Positions 23,821-35,875 of a stretch of 64,000 nucleotides of DNA are shown in pieces. The notes below the pieces were generated by a model, which was not told the origin of the DNA, did not search any database, and saw nothing but the letters and a program-made list of their open reading frames with translations. Source of the DNA: Xiphias gladius (Eukaryota > Chordata > Actinopteri > Istiophoriformes > Xiphiidae); the NCBI RefSeq assembly GCF_016859285.1, contig NC_053421.1:6919600-6983599 (forward strand), given 5' to 3'. The translations under genes and the position numbers were made by a program. The first letter of the stretch is position 1. The number at the start of each line of letters is the position of its first letter.

Positions 23821-26800
23821 CTACCTTGATCGCGACTTAGACTTGTGTTTGCGGCTTGCCTTCTTACCAGACTTGTGAGATTTTTCCGTCGACCTTGAGC
23901 GACTACGTTTGGATTTCTTAGATTTCTTTTCCTTGCTAACTTCAGGGGTAGGGGATCTACTTGAGTCAGAGTCTGAGCGCCTCTTGCTAGCTTTGGCGGA
24001 GCCCTTCTTGCTGGCTTTGCTATCCTGCCGGGAGTGCTTATCACTTTGAGAGTCCGTGCACGACTCACTCTCTTTCCTTTTCTTCGATTTGCCATTCTCC
24101 TCTGTAACTACAGAGCTTCCCTTTTCCTTCTCCTTTTCTTTGGCCTTTGGTTTTTCTTTCTTTTTATCAGATTCTTTGTCCCTATCTTTATCTTTCTTTT
24201 TCTTGTCTTTCTCATGGCTACGACTCCTGTCTCTCCTCCTCTCTCTGTCTCTGCTGGAGGCCTTTTGCTTGTGTTTGCTGCTACGACTATGACTGCTGTC
24301 CCTGCGCTCTCGGCTCCTTTTCCTATCCTTATCCCTGTCTTTCTCCTTCTCTCTGTCTCTGTCTCTGCTGCGACTGCGGCTGTCTCTGGCCCTGGCTCTG
24401 CCCCTGTCCCTCTCTCTGGATCTGGACCTACTCCTGCGACTCCTTTGCTCCCTGGAATCACTGCGGTCTTTCTTGTGGCGGCCTGATCTCTCAACACTGC
24501 TCCTCCTCCTGTCTCTGCCCTTTTCACTACGATCACTGCGATGCCTATGGGAACTGTGGCTGCGGCTGCGCCGGCGAGCCTTGTGAGACGAAGAGCGACT
24601 ACGCCTCCTCTTCCTTCGAGGGGAGGAGGATCGAGAGGAACTGCGGGAAGATGCTGAAGAAGAAGAAGAGGATGAAGAACGACTGCTGCTGTGGCTGGAG
24701 GTGGAGGGGGAGCTGCTGCTGTGACCATTGGCTGGAGAATCACTGCCACCTCGCCCTGATCGCTCCTTCCCTCTACCCGAGTGCTTGCCTTCACTACCCT
24801 CCTTTTCACTACGAGATCTACGCCGCTCAACCAAGGGCTCCGCCTCCCTCTCTTTTACTTCCTGTTTGTGTGGATTCTCTACCTGGCCCTCATCATATTC
24901 CCCCTTTTCTCTGCTCAATCTCTCCTTCGCCATCTCTTCTGCAGAAACAAACAACAAAGACTCAGGTTAAAAATAAACCAGGAAACATGAGTCGTTTTTT
25001 ACGTTTGTAACACAATATGTCACTCCTGCACTAATTATGATTGTAATTTTGAGTGACGTTGGAGATGAGATCAAGTCGGCACTAGGTTGGATCTTTTAAC
25101 TCTTAGTTACACTGTAATTGTTATTAATTAATTCCAGAACAGTCTCAACATCTTCCTTTATTGTTGAATTATTAAATCAACTTCAATTGAAACAGAGAAA
25201 AAAACAAAACTATTTTGGTTCAATGTATTACCACATCTGCTTTTACCAGATCCAAATATTTTGAGGCAGTAGAGTGAAGCTATGTAGTGTGTTCCTAGTT
25301 TAAACTTGCAAAGACACAAACATCATGTCTTACCACGTGCAAGCAGAGCCTCTTGTGCCTGTTTTTCTTGCAGCTGCTGCATTTCCCGTTCTTTGCGTCG
25401 GAAGGCGTCCTGCTTCTCTCGGATGCGGTGGCGTAACTCCTCCTCATCAGTGTCTGAGGATTCAGACCCTCGCACGCTGCGATCATCCTCATCCTCACTC
25501 TCATCTGAACCATAGTCACCAAGCCCGCCTGCCACAACAGAGCCCCCGGGTTGTTGAGTGTTGGAAAGGACCAAGATCCACTCTCACAATCAGGTTCCAA
25601 CTTCTGAGACCCCTCAATCCCAACCCAAGGTCCCCTCAATCCCAATGAAAGGCACTTTATCCTGTACAACTTTATATTTCATATTAATAACCCCCTTAAA
25701 AACAAACTAATACATATATATATATATATATATATATAACCCTTAAGGAATATTATTAATATCAATAATAATATAAATACTTTGTATTCGACCGCATGCT
25801 TCTAACATCAAAGTGCAAAACTAAACCCAAATCAATCAGTAGGATGCCACTTGTGTCTTTGGGTGGGATATCGTGTTAACAGCTTTTCTCATGTTCCTAC
25901 TAACACCGACGCCATGAATTAATAATTAAAAATTAAAAATATTTTCCATCCCTCCCCCCCAGTGACAGAAAAAGGGATACTCACTGAGACCAGTCAGAGA
26001 AGCCAGTGCACTTGACTGTGCCAGCTGTTTTGCAGGAGCTTTGATTCACATCAACAACAGGAACAACATGTTAAAACACATACTGCCATTTTCTCAAAGG
26101 CAAGAGAGTCGCTAGAGAAGGGGGGGTCACAGATAAAGCACTATTCTCAAGAGCTGCCGTTGGTAACAAGAGAAAAAACAAACAAAAATAAAAACAAAAC
26201 CAAAAAAAAATGGAGAAGAGAGAAAAGGTTAACAAACAAACTTCTGTCACACAATCCAAGTCAAATAGTCGGACTGGAGGGAAAGAACCAATCTGTACTA
26301 ATGCACAGTCACTTCAATGGAGGAAGTCTTTCAGCAGGACCTTCAATACCATGATGAACAGGTTTTTAAATACTGTTTGTGAGAAACATTGCTCTGCCCT
26401 TTCTCCTTCTGATGCATTAGCAGAGAATGGTTGAAAATGCATATCAGACATACTCCCATGTTTGCTGCTCAATCACCCTAGTTTACAGGGCATAATTGAG
26501 TTTAATGTTAAGAGATTATATATGTACATAATGGATTCTCTTCAGATTTAAACAATGTGTTGGTGACAAGTATAGATGATGCATAAACTGGAAAAGACAA
26601 AAGCAAACCTCGAGTGGCTTTCCGGTGAGTGTCTTTGGCCACGTGCAGGATCTCTTCATTGGTGACCTCAAGAAGGATCTCTGTCAGAAGCGTTTTTGTG
26701 ATGATCATCTTGAAACAAAGGGAAAAAACATAGAAAATCCATTATTTTCAATAAATCATTTTCAAAAATAGTTAGATCGACTATAATAGTGTACATGCAA

Positions 26801-29800
26801 AAGAGATGATCTAAACGGTCAAACTGACCAGCTGAAATTCCTTTTCCTCCTCAGTCATTTCAGGTTCACTGTCCTCTGCAGGAGGCGAAGGGCTCCGAAC
26901 AGAAAACTCCTTCTTCACGGAGGTCTTTTCTTCAACTTCATTGTCATCATTCCCCTCATCATCACTGTCCTGATGCAGGCAGAAGCAAAGACTGAGTTTC
27001 AATCAACAAAGCAGCAAAGCGTGCATTATTTTTAATCAAAAGGAAATCATTGCTACAGTTCTGTTACATGTGCCAGAGAAAAGAGTTCATGACCTAGAAT
27101 GTCCTTTCACTGCTAACACAACACACAAAGTGTAAACTGCAGTCTAGGCCAGAAATGGGTTGCTTACAAATTTACTCTTGCGGGGCACGCGTGGCCCATC
27201 ACCCTCCTTGTCTGCTTCGTGCTCTTTGCCATCATCTTTTGCCATTTCTGTGCGTTCCTTCTCCATTCGTTCTCGCTCCAGCTTCTTCTGCTTCTCTCTG
27301 TCCATCTTTTCAAGGCCCTCACGGATCCAAGCAGGTAGTGTGCGTCTTTTTACAGCATCTGAAGGAAATTCCAAAACAAAAGGAGTTATTCATATATTGA
27401 CACATTTTTAGATGCATCAACCCTTTGTAAGCTTTTATGATCATGATTACAGTAGTGTGTAAAATTAGCTATGTTCTTTTTTTTTTTTTTTTTTACCATG
27501 CTGACAGTTTCCTCAGCTAATCTGGGCCAAACACAGAGTTATACAGGTTAAACATTCACAATGAAGCAGCTGTGTATATTGTATATTATACAGAGCTGCA
27601 ACTAACAATTATATTCCTCAACAGTTAATCTGACAATAATTTCTTGATTATTCGCTTAATAATATGGTCTATAAAATATCAGCAAACAGAGAAAAATGGT
27701 CATCAGAGTTTCCTAAAGCTCAATGAGAGAGAGAGAGAGTCAAATCCTTTCAACTGAAAAGCTGGAGCAAGGTAATGTTTCACGTTTTTGCTTGAAAAAT
27801 AACAATTAATAAAAATTTCATCCACTATCAAAATAGTTGCCAATTAACTTTTGATCAATTCATTAACTAATTTGTTAATCAATTACTTGTTTCTGCTCTA
27901 ATGTTATAACAGTACTATAACGTGAAAGACAAGAGGTTCAAAGCATTTTACTGTAAATTAAATGTTTACATAGTGCAAACAGGGACAGGCTGGCAGTGAA
28001 ATCATCATGGCAAAAAAATCAGAATGGCGCTTTGTAGTAAACAGTACCTAATAATAACATACCTGCCTGTTAGTTGAGTAAATACACACTCACCTAGTGG
28101 TGCTGGGGCCTCCTGTTTAACAGGGAGCTGGATGGGGGATCTGGGCCGGTCTCTGAACCCGGGTGGTCTGGTATCTCGTCTGTTCTGAGGAGGACCCTGC
28201 CAGTATGGAGAGTGGAAGCCTGTGGGTGCAGGGGTGAAGGATGAAGCAGCTCCATGCTGTGGAGAGACAGCACAAACTGAAAATTAAAGAAGGTTTAAAG
28301 TACAGAAGGTCCAGTTACTGCCAGCAAGTGGCATTCACTGAGCGTGGTGTTGCTGTCTTTCCCCAGATTATTTTAGCTGACATACATCCATCACTCGTAA
28401 CTGTGCTTAAAGTCTGTTTAATTTAAAAGAGAACAATATCAGCTAATAAAATAATACCAAACCATGCTGGATCCTCAACAAGCCAACACTTTCCTCTGCA
28501 CCGCATCAAGAAAGCAATGACTGATACACCTAGATGCTGGGACCCGGCACAGTTTCAATGGATTGCTCCTTCTTGTGCTACTTGGTTGTCACACTAAAAC
28601 CCAAACGCTTCAACAGTTTCTACTGTAGCATCTGCATACCTGATAATCAAACTGGTTCATGGCCATGGGGGCCATGGCGTAGCTGTCGGGCTGTGCCCCA
28701 TACCCATGGCTGTTCTGGGGGTAAACCCCGTGGTGGGCTTCAGAGTTGAACTCCACGCTGTCCTGACTGTTGCTGTCCTCGCTGGGGTTCACCACATCCA
28801 TCGGTCCTGACCCTGGAGGGATCCAGGCCTGGTCAGGAGGTGGAGGAGGAGGGGGCTGTCCATGCATTCCCCATTCTGTTGAAGATGTACGAAAATTGAA
28901 GAGTAAATAAAAGCCACTGCAATATGAATATCTTTGTCTAACCACAAAGGGAATTTCTGCTTAATGACATGATAACACATTTCCAGGATGGACTTTGTTT
29001 CAGACATTTTATATCTATTTGAGCCCTCTCTCTTAAAAGGTCACAAATCATGTCAAAAATCGATTTTCAGATCAATCACAATTTTTATTTGAACCAATTC
29101 TTGGTCAATTCTTAACTTCCCAATAGCAATCTTTGCATTCGTGCATTTTCTCAGTGTATTCAGTGGTTACTCGTTGTAAGTGGCACAGTTAGGACTGTAT
29201 TATAAGATCTTATTTTTTGGAAATCGAGATATTACTATATGCTCAAAAAAAGTTATTTTAAATTTAGAAAAAGGAACCTAGCTGACAGCTTGTTATGTTG
29301 GCTTCCTTGAGTGATGTGAATAGGTACAGTCAATGCGGACCTTAAAAATATGCATAATGATAATCCCCTTGTGAGCGATGCAGGTTTTTTATTATTCTTG
29401 CTCAACTGCTTTGTACATATAGCCGTAACAAATATGTGTGTGTCATGATTTATAATTGATTTTGAATTTGCCAAAGAAAATAAATCCTTGGTCCACAGTT
29501 TTATAAAATGAGAAATTTGTTTATGATTTAGTCTGTATCGTGCACTTTACACAATTTTATATTCAAGGAAACAACTAATAAATAAATGCTGCTGTAATGG
29601 ATGACATATATTGTGACAACATCACAAGGCTTGAAATACAAAGAAAAGAATAGTGTAAGTGAGAGACAGGAAAAAAAAAAACTCCCTACAGCTCAAGTGC
29701 ATAAATGTGTACCTGGCTGCCACATTCTGCCAAATGCTGGGTCACCCTGGAAGGCACCATGGTTGCTTTGTCCGACAGGTTCAATGCCTGGGACATCCTG

Positions 29801-30152
29801 GCCATTGGGCTGAATGTTCTGCTGCTCTGCTCCTGTTGACTCCTTTTGGGCTATCCATGCCTGTGCCAGAGCAGCCCAGTCCACTTGACCTGCACAAAGC
29901 CAAAAAATAAAACACACAGATTTATACATATACCCATACAGATGGTGTTACAGGTCTAGTCAAATTCTTATTATCAAGGCTCTTTGAGATTTGCAAAGAA
30001 TACCTGAAGAGTTTCTTTTAAAGAAAAAATATGCTTTCGTGGTGCATGGGCATCCCTTACTGACCTGGATCTTGCTGGTGCTGGAAAGACTGCATCCACT
30101 GCTGCTGGCTCAGAGGCCACTGCGGCCAGGGCTGTCCTCCCTGGTCCCACAT
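23821..30152 (-). CDS. pnisr: PNISR, Arg/Ser-rich nuclear speckle protein
   Basis: Ten coding exons join in phase: 30065-30152, 29713-29889, 28640-28875, 28094-28256, 27168-27358, 26829-26969, 26609-26708, 25985-26038, 25334-25528 and 23821-24938, 820 aa with the exon 10 stop (human 805). The start is MWDQGGQPWPQWPLSQQQW, followed by DWAALAQAWIA, a Pro-rich stretch (exon 3), then the conserved DAVKRRTLPAWIREGLEKM (exon 5), EMTEEEKEFQL (exon 6) and TLLTEILLEVTNEEI with VAKDTHRKAT (exon 7). Exon 9 has SESSDTDEEELRHRIREKQ. The last exon is a long low-complexity tail of Ser-Arg, Lys-Asp-Lys and Ser runs, ending in SRKHKSKSRSR. The protein is a nuclear-speckle SR-related factor associated with the PNN splicing complex. 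The several-hundred-codon open frames on the other strand over exon 10 are shadows of the biased codon use. PNISR and COQ3 are head to tail. Confidence 0.96.
25713..25738. repeat. TA microsatellite
   Basis: Uninterrupted AT run in the PNISR intron between exons 8 and 9. Confidence 0.85.
27593..27901. mobile_element. hAT-type MITE, degenerate
   Basis: Starts gagctgcaactaacaatta and ends tttctgctctaat, which are imperfect inverted ends, with the central 'ggtctataaaatatcag' block and a 'caaaatagttgccaattaa' block near the right end. Same family as 11610-11936. It lies in the PNISR intron between exons 4 and 5. Confidence 0.65.
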
Positions 30153-30302
30153 CACTCTCCTCGGGATTCACACCTGAAATATCCAGGCCAGCTGCTTAGA
30201 TTCTGATTTGCACGTCTAGCACCTCTTTAGCTGACATGACAAGAGCGGTTTATGTGCTATAACATAACACATGGGTTTTGTCTAATGGACAGAAAAGAAT
30301 GA

Positions 30303-30575
30303 GCGTTAGCATAGGTAAAGAGCTAACGTTGCCTCAGGCTGACCAGCCAACCGTATGTTAGCAAGTTCAGTTAGCTATGGACCATTCCGTCCGTTGACGG
30401 TAGACACAAAAGCTATTTGTTATGATGTAGCATTACTGACACAATATTGAAATAAATTCAGGGCCGGTGAAATCCCAACCTCTAAACTTCTTCTGGTCAT
30501 ACGTTTTTGGGCTAAGGAAGCTCACCCAGGCTAACGTAAGCTAACGTTAGCTAAGATATAAAGGAAAGCTAACAG
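30303..30575. promoter_or_regulatory. GCTAAC/GTTAGC cluster in PNISR intron 1
   Basis: At least eight copies of GCTAAC or its complement lie within 270 bp, including the palindromic run gctaacgttagcta near 30541-30554. The cluster is immediately downstream of the noncoding first exon. A similar set of words follows the likely FBXL4 first exon. Function is not known to me. Confidence 0.4.
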
Positions 30576-30598
30576 ATACCAGCACCATCATCTTACCT

Positions 30599-30760
30599 GG
30601 GGAAAAAATGTGCCTTTACATTTAAATTATATTCCGTGCAAATGGGAACGCGTGAAGGGAACTTATATCATTACTGTGCTTTGAGTAACATAGTCCCCAC
30701 CTTTTCCAGACAATTTCTCTCCAGCGCTGCGGCTTCAAATCAAAATGGCTGCAATAGTGA
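30599..30760 (-). promoter_or_regulatory. pnisr: PNISR noncoding first exon and start region
   Basis: A donor (cccag then gtaagat on the minus strand) at 30598/30599 ends a probable 5' UTR exon. The matching acceptor is at 30176 (tatttcag), 23 bases upstream of the ATG. The exon start is inferred to lie near 30720-30760; no TATA box is seen. Confidence 0.5.
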
Positions 30761-31518
30761 GCTCCTCGGACGAAGTGTGAACCGAGGCTCTGCTGCTGCC
30801 TTCAGGGGTTGCCAGGAATATTGTAAATCACACTTTATGAATAGTTACATTTTTGTGGTGCTGCCAGTCTTTTAAAGCAGAAGGGGGGCTAGTTGCAAGT
30901 TCATGAAATGGAAAGGTGAAGAGGTTCTCCATGTGGTCTCTGACTCTGCATGTAGAGTACTTTTGAGTCTGAAATATGTAGACCACCTACGTCTTGGTGT
31001 CATTTTCTGTGCCCGGGACCATTTATTTTCGCCTGTTCCAGAATTACGTTTTATTTTGTCATTTTCATTTAATATACTGGACAATTTGTCACTTGTGAAT
31101 CTCTGACATTGTTGGATATTTCACCTCTAATATACAGCGCATGTCAGCAAAAGAAAAGCATAGTTAATGCACGATTAAATAAAGACATTCATAAGATATT
31201 CAAATATTGTAATCTGATTAATCAATCAGTAAATTTAGTGTGGCTAGTTTAGTCATTAAAAAATTAACTCAGCCCTGTCTACTAAAAAGCGTCTGTAGCC
31301 TACAACTAATTGGATTGCATTTACCCATTGTTGTAGCTTATTTAATTTAATGTTATTATATTTTATTCTGAATTATTTTGTTAAATCAGTTAGAGGTCCT
31401 TAGGTGACATCTCCTCTAACCAGCCATGCTTACTTTTCGCTATGAATCCTTCATTAAGTAGGGAGCTTACGAGCAGCACGTGAAGGCAGCGTTGACACCG
31501 CGAGAGTTTCGGGTGCTG

Positions 31519-31784
31519 ATGAGATTGCTGATAACGGGCACAATGATGCTGAGCAGGTAAAACAGTGTGTGTACAGTCAGTCAGGTGATTGCTGTGATTA
31601 CAATCTAAAATGATCCCGTCAATAAAATTTGCATGACTGTCTTGTTCGCGTTTGATACATAAAAACTATATATTCAACTATATCGTCTAAGATTTTGGCT
31701 TTTTTTTACAGACAGACAGATTCACGCAAGAAAATAAGCACTTACTTTCCTCTCATAAGCTTCTCTTACCAAAAATTGCTAACG
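31519..31784 (+). other. Candidate two-exon coding start, head to head with PNISR
   Basis: An ATG at 31519 opens a 38-nt segment ending at a good donor (gcag|gtaaaa, 31556). A strong acceptor (polyT then acag, 31711) opens a 73-nt segment that ends at a second donor (aacg|gtaatg, 31784). The two join to exactly 37 codons (MRLLITGTMMLSRQTDSRKK and onward), basic and hydrophobic at the start. No continuation is seen before the gap at 32501. I recognise no family, and these signals may be chance. Confidence 0.2.
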
Positions 31785-32261
31785 GTAATGTACTGGGTGT
31801 CTGTGTACAAAGTTAAATGGTTTATGAGTGACATTCAAAAGGGCATGAGTAGGGCTTCACTGTGTATTTCCACTGATACTGTGCTTACATGGAACAGATT
31901 CCAAAATACATCTGTGGTTAATCGGATGCCCACCCGGAGCTGTATAATGTTCCAGTTTAGAAATGCTGTACACAATGCACAGAGGAGGGGAGGGATCAGG
32001 GGCTAATAAAAGGCCCAGCAGCTCGGTTTTGCCTGTTAAACAGGTTAATCTGGCCTTTCTGTTAAGATGAGTAAGAACTCAGTATTTAACTTGCAGACTT
32101 GTCTGGATGAAGAGGAGAGGATAGGAACCGTGTTGTGTATCAGACTGATTATCCCACGGATCATAAAAACATATTGTCATCAGTCCTTTAACAATACAGA
32201 CTACATGACTTAGTGATGTTTCTCTTTCTCAACCACCTCAGTGAATATAAACATTGCTCCA

Positions 32262-32350
32262 AGGCTCCAACTAACAATCATGTTCATTCTAAATTAATTA
32301 CTTGTTGTTTTGTCTCATAAACAGTCCAATGGTATATTAAAATAAGTCAT
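32262..32350. mobile_element. hAT-type MITE fragment
   Basis: A short left-end piece (ggctccaactaacaatca ... cataaacagtcca) of the same element as at 27593-27901. The rest of 30760-32500 is AT-rich and otherwise without a recognised feature. Confidence 0.4.
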
Positions 32351-32500
32351 TTACTAATGTGTTATAGACGATATAAACCATTAATGAGAACAACTTTTGT
32401 ATTGCCAGGTTGTGGAAAATTGTCCTCCAGCATGATACCTTTGTCTCCTTAGCTAACTATTTCATTAATCAGGAAGATCCCCTCTTGACGAGCTATGACT

Positions 32501-33000
32501 NNNNNNNNNNNNNNNNNNNNNNNNNNNNNNNNNNNNNNNNNNNNNNNNNNNNNNNNNNNNNNNNNNNNNNNNNNNNNNNNNNNNNNNNNNNNNNNNNNNN
32601 NNNNNNNNNNNNNNNNNNNNNNNNNNNNNNNNNNNNNNNNNNNNNNNNNNNNNNNNNNNNNNNNNNNNNNNNNNNNNNNNNNNNNNNNNNNNNNNNNNNN
32701 NNNNNNNNNNNNNNNNNNNNNNNNNNNNNNNNNNNNNNNNNNNNNNNNNNNNNNNNNNNNNNNNNNNNNNNNNNNNNNNNNNNNNNNNNNNNNNNNNNNN
32801 NNNNNNNNNNNNNNNNNNNNNNNNNNNNNNNNNNNNNNNNNNNNNNNNNNNNNNNNNNNNNNNNNNNNNNNNNNNNNNNNNNNNNNNNNNNNNNNNNNNN
32901 NNNNNNNNNNNNNNNNNNNNNNNNNNNNNNNNNNNNNNNNNNNNNNNNNNNNNNNNNNNNNNNNNNNNNNNNNNNNNNNNNNNNNNNNNNNNNNNNNNNN
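32501..33000. other. Assembly gap (500 N)
   Basis: Exactly 500 N, so the length is a placeholder. The right edge opens directly into array unit A. Confidence 1.
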
Positions 33001-33069
33001 TTGTAGGCTACAGCTGTGTGGCAGAAATATCAGTATGAGGTGCAGGTTCAAGCTTCAGCTGTCTGTTTG

Positions 33070-33300
33070 AAACTGCAGGTTTAGGTGGCACCTGGGAGGC
33101 CGATCCCTCAGCTATCAGCTCAGATTCCCTCAGCTTCTGTGGATCCGTCTTCCTGTCTGGGTTCGGGAGGCAGGCACACTCTCCACGTTTAAGAGTAGAC
33201 TTAAAACCTGCCTTTCTGATGAAGCTCCTAGTTAGGGCTGGCTCGGCTTGGCTTGAACCTGCCTCTGGTTATGCTGCTATGGGCCTTGACGGAAGTAACA
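33070..33300 (+). mobile_element. LINE-like 3' tail (unit A copy)
   Basis: The block 'ccacgtttaagagtagactt ... gctgctatgggcc' resembles the 3' end of a LINE family that is frequent in teleosts, where a reverse-transcriptase C-terminus of type LWNSLP...FKSRLKT is followed by 'agttagggctggctc'. No open frame survives. The same tail is in unit B, so the insertion predates the duplication. Confidence 0.5.
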
Positions 33301-35875
33301 AGAATTTAAATATTACTTTAGGTATTGGCAACATGTAATCAGAAAACTGAAACAGTGAAGGTAATAAAACCTTTTTGTAGACGGGCCACGAAGTCAGGTA
33401 GAACAGCAGGAGCCACCTCTAGGCCCTTATCCTGTCAGCTGATATTGTTCTTCAGTGCTGCAAATGTCATAAACTAGTATGCTGCCATATTCTGTATGAA
33501 ATTATAATGTCACATGTCTGTTGGGAACTATATATTAAGTTCAAGTACTTCAGAGTTGTACTTGCATAAACCTAATATCACTGTGTACTATGTATCCAGG
33601 ATGGGAGCCGGTGATATAAAGGATTTGATTAGACATATAAAAAGATGACATTAGTGTCAGTAAGGCAGTGATTTCAATTCCTTTTGGCACATTTCTGGTC
33701 CCTCTGTTAGTGAATATATCAATATGAGCAGGTACAGTCCAGTACTGACAGTGACCATCTCCTACATTGTTTATTACATCCGCAGGCGAGAGTGCTTTTT
33801 CTTTCCAATCATTCATCTATATTTCTCTTCTTTTTAAATTTATGAATTCATTCCGTGCGACCTCCCGGTGGGGGAGTGTTCATGCTCATAGGTTAAACAT
33901 GAATGAACTTAGAAGGCTCTGAAATTCAAAGCTCATAGTTTCCATGTTGGAAGTTTGTTGTGTAGCTTTGGTCAGTTTCTATGAGTCTTTAGTCCTCGTC
34001 AGGATGAAAGAAGTCCTCAGCAGAAGCTTTGATTTGAAAGAAATTGTCGAGTGGAACATGAGAAAAAAGGTTTCTTGACTGTTGGAGGTTTTGCTTGTGT
34101 TTAAATGATGATCACATATGAATGATGCACCTGGAGACAAACGTAGGAACCATGGAATCCTTGACCTCCATTTTGTGCAGATCCTTTTTACAGTCACGTC
34201 TCACCTCTGCGATGGGAGGTTTCATCCAGTCAGCCTGTATAAGACCTGAGCTCAAACCCACGTCTCACTATGAATAAATGTCCACATCTGACAGTGTCCT
34301 CAGTCATATTCTTCATTTGACCTCGGCTATACACTGTATCATGGAGGCTCTGTCTCACACTCTCAGACACAAACAAATCTCGCCCGTCAGAGGAATCCAC
34401 AAAACCATTCCTTGATTAAAAGTTTAGATATTTAGCTTTTAAGACTGTCTCCACACGCAGGACATCTTCTTAACATTGGCTCCTCTCTACATCTCAGGAC
34501 TGACACTGATCCACAATCAAAACAGAGCACAAAAGGCCATTTTTGCGTGGTTTTGTTTAACGGGGGCGCACTAACACAGACATCTCCACAAGTACAAATC
34601 ACCTGTCACGTGTGTTGAGTTTTAGCTCTTTTACTTTGCTCCACAATAATCTGCATCTGTCACAGAATAAAAGAGTTGTCCAAATACAATTTTGAACACG
34701 TTTCTAAGACTGTTTCCTTTGAGTTTATTAAACACTTGTAGTCCTCACAAAGCAGCAGGATCGACACGCGCGTCTACATATTGAGAGAGGTGCGGCGCGG
34801 GTTTTACGCACGGGGCACCGCGCTGGTCATTTCGTTAATGACACTGCACCAGGATCAGTCAGAAACTAACGGTCACTGACTTTCCAGAAACTTCCATATC
34901 AGACACATATGCTGTTACAGGAAGATTCCAGGTATCAATATTGTAAACATCTGGAACACAGCAGCCATCCTCAGGGTGAGTCAGTGGGCTGGATGAGTCC
35001 AGCTCCATCCGAGCTGTCGGGACATTGTGATTATAATTAAAAGTCCAATCAGATTTTCTCCTGGAGAAACAAAATGTTTCATGTTTTTTCTGTCTGGTCA
35101 AATTTCTGGTTGAAGGCCGATTTTCAGTTTTGCTGCTTAAATTCAAAGTCTCGTGGTGTCTCACATTGCTGTGCGCATGGAGGCGAGGCGTCAATACTCA
35201 CCACACTGAACACAGCCTCTCTTATCACTCACGTCAAATCCACACATCTGGCAACAGTAATAAGGAAAGCGCCTGTTTTTTCATCATTAGCGGTTCAGTG
35301 CAATAGCTGCGGTTAGATACATCATTAGCCTTCGTGCACACAGGAGTTTCAGTGTTTCCGCAAACATAGAGTTAACTCCGTTGAATGGTCTGAAATTTTG
35401 TATTGCGATATTTTACCTTTGCTCTGGGTCGTTTATCACGTCTGAGTTTCACTGCGCTAAACTTTTGATGCAAAGAGTCAAAGTGACTGACACTGAAACA
35501 CAACGAGCTGAATTCAAATTCTAAATCACCTCGTATTAGTGCAGGTTTCAGCGTTTATTAATAGGCGTAGCTACAGGTCACTGAATCAATGCAACATGTG
35601 TTTGCAAATGATTCTCCCTGTTTTAACATCACTACACTCGTAAGCAGCAGAGCTACATAAGTAATTCATCACCATCGCTACTCTATGATCTGTGTGAGGA
35701 AGAGGGAAAGCACGGAGAACAAAATGTCGTTTAGGTGGTTAGGCTGAATTATTCTTCTCATGAGAAAAAAACAAAATCCCTTTCAGCCATTTCAGAGGAG
35801 GAAGTAAATATCCATATCGCCTCATCTTCATATTACACACCCATATATGAGCGGGCTCTGCAGATCTGCTGGCAC

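Noticed and set aside
24108..25010. Long open frames on both strands over the PNISR last exon (287 aa plus strand, 240 aa minus in another frame)
   Set aside because: They are shadows of the Arg/Ser/Lys-biased coding sequence of PNISR; no homology and no splice context.
32410..33070. Open frames running through N (also at 44001-44500 and 53477-54108)
   Set aside because: Frames composed of N are artefacts of the gaps.
34859..35194. Minus-strand frame kept in units A, B and D (HPEDGCCVPDVYN-containing)
   Set aside because: Its preservation is explained by the near identity of the duplicated DNA; a 1-2 base difference already changes its end between copies, and no splice partners or family are visible.
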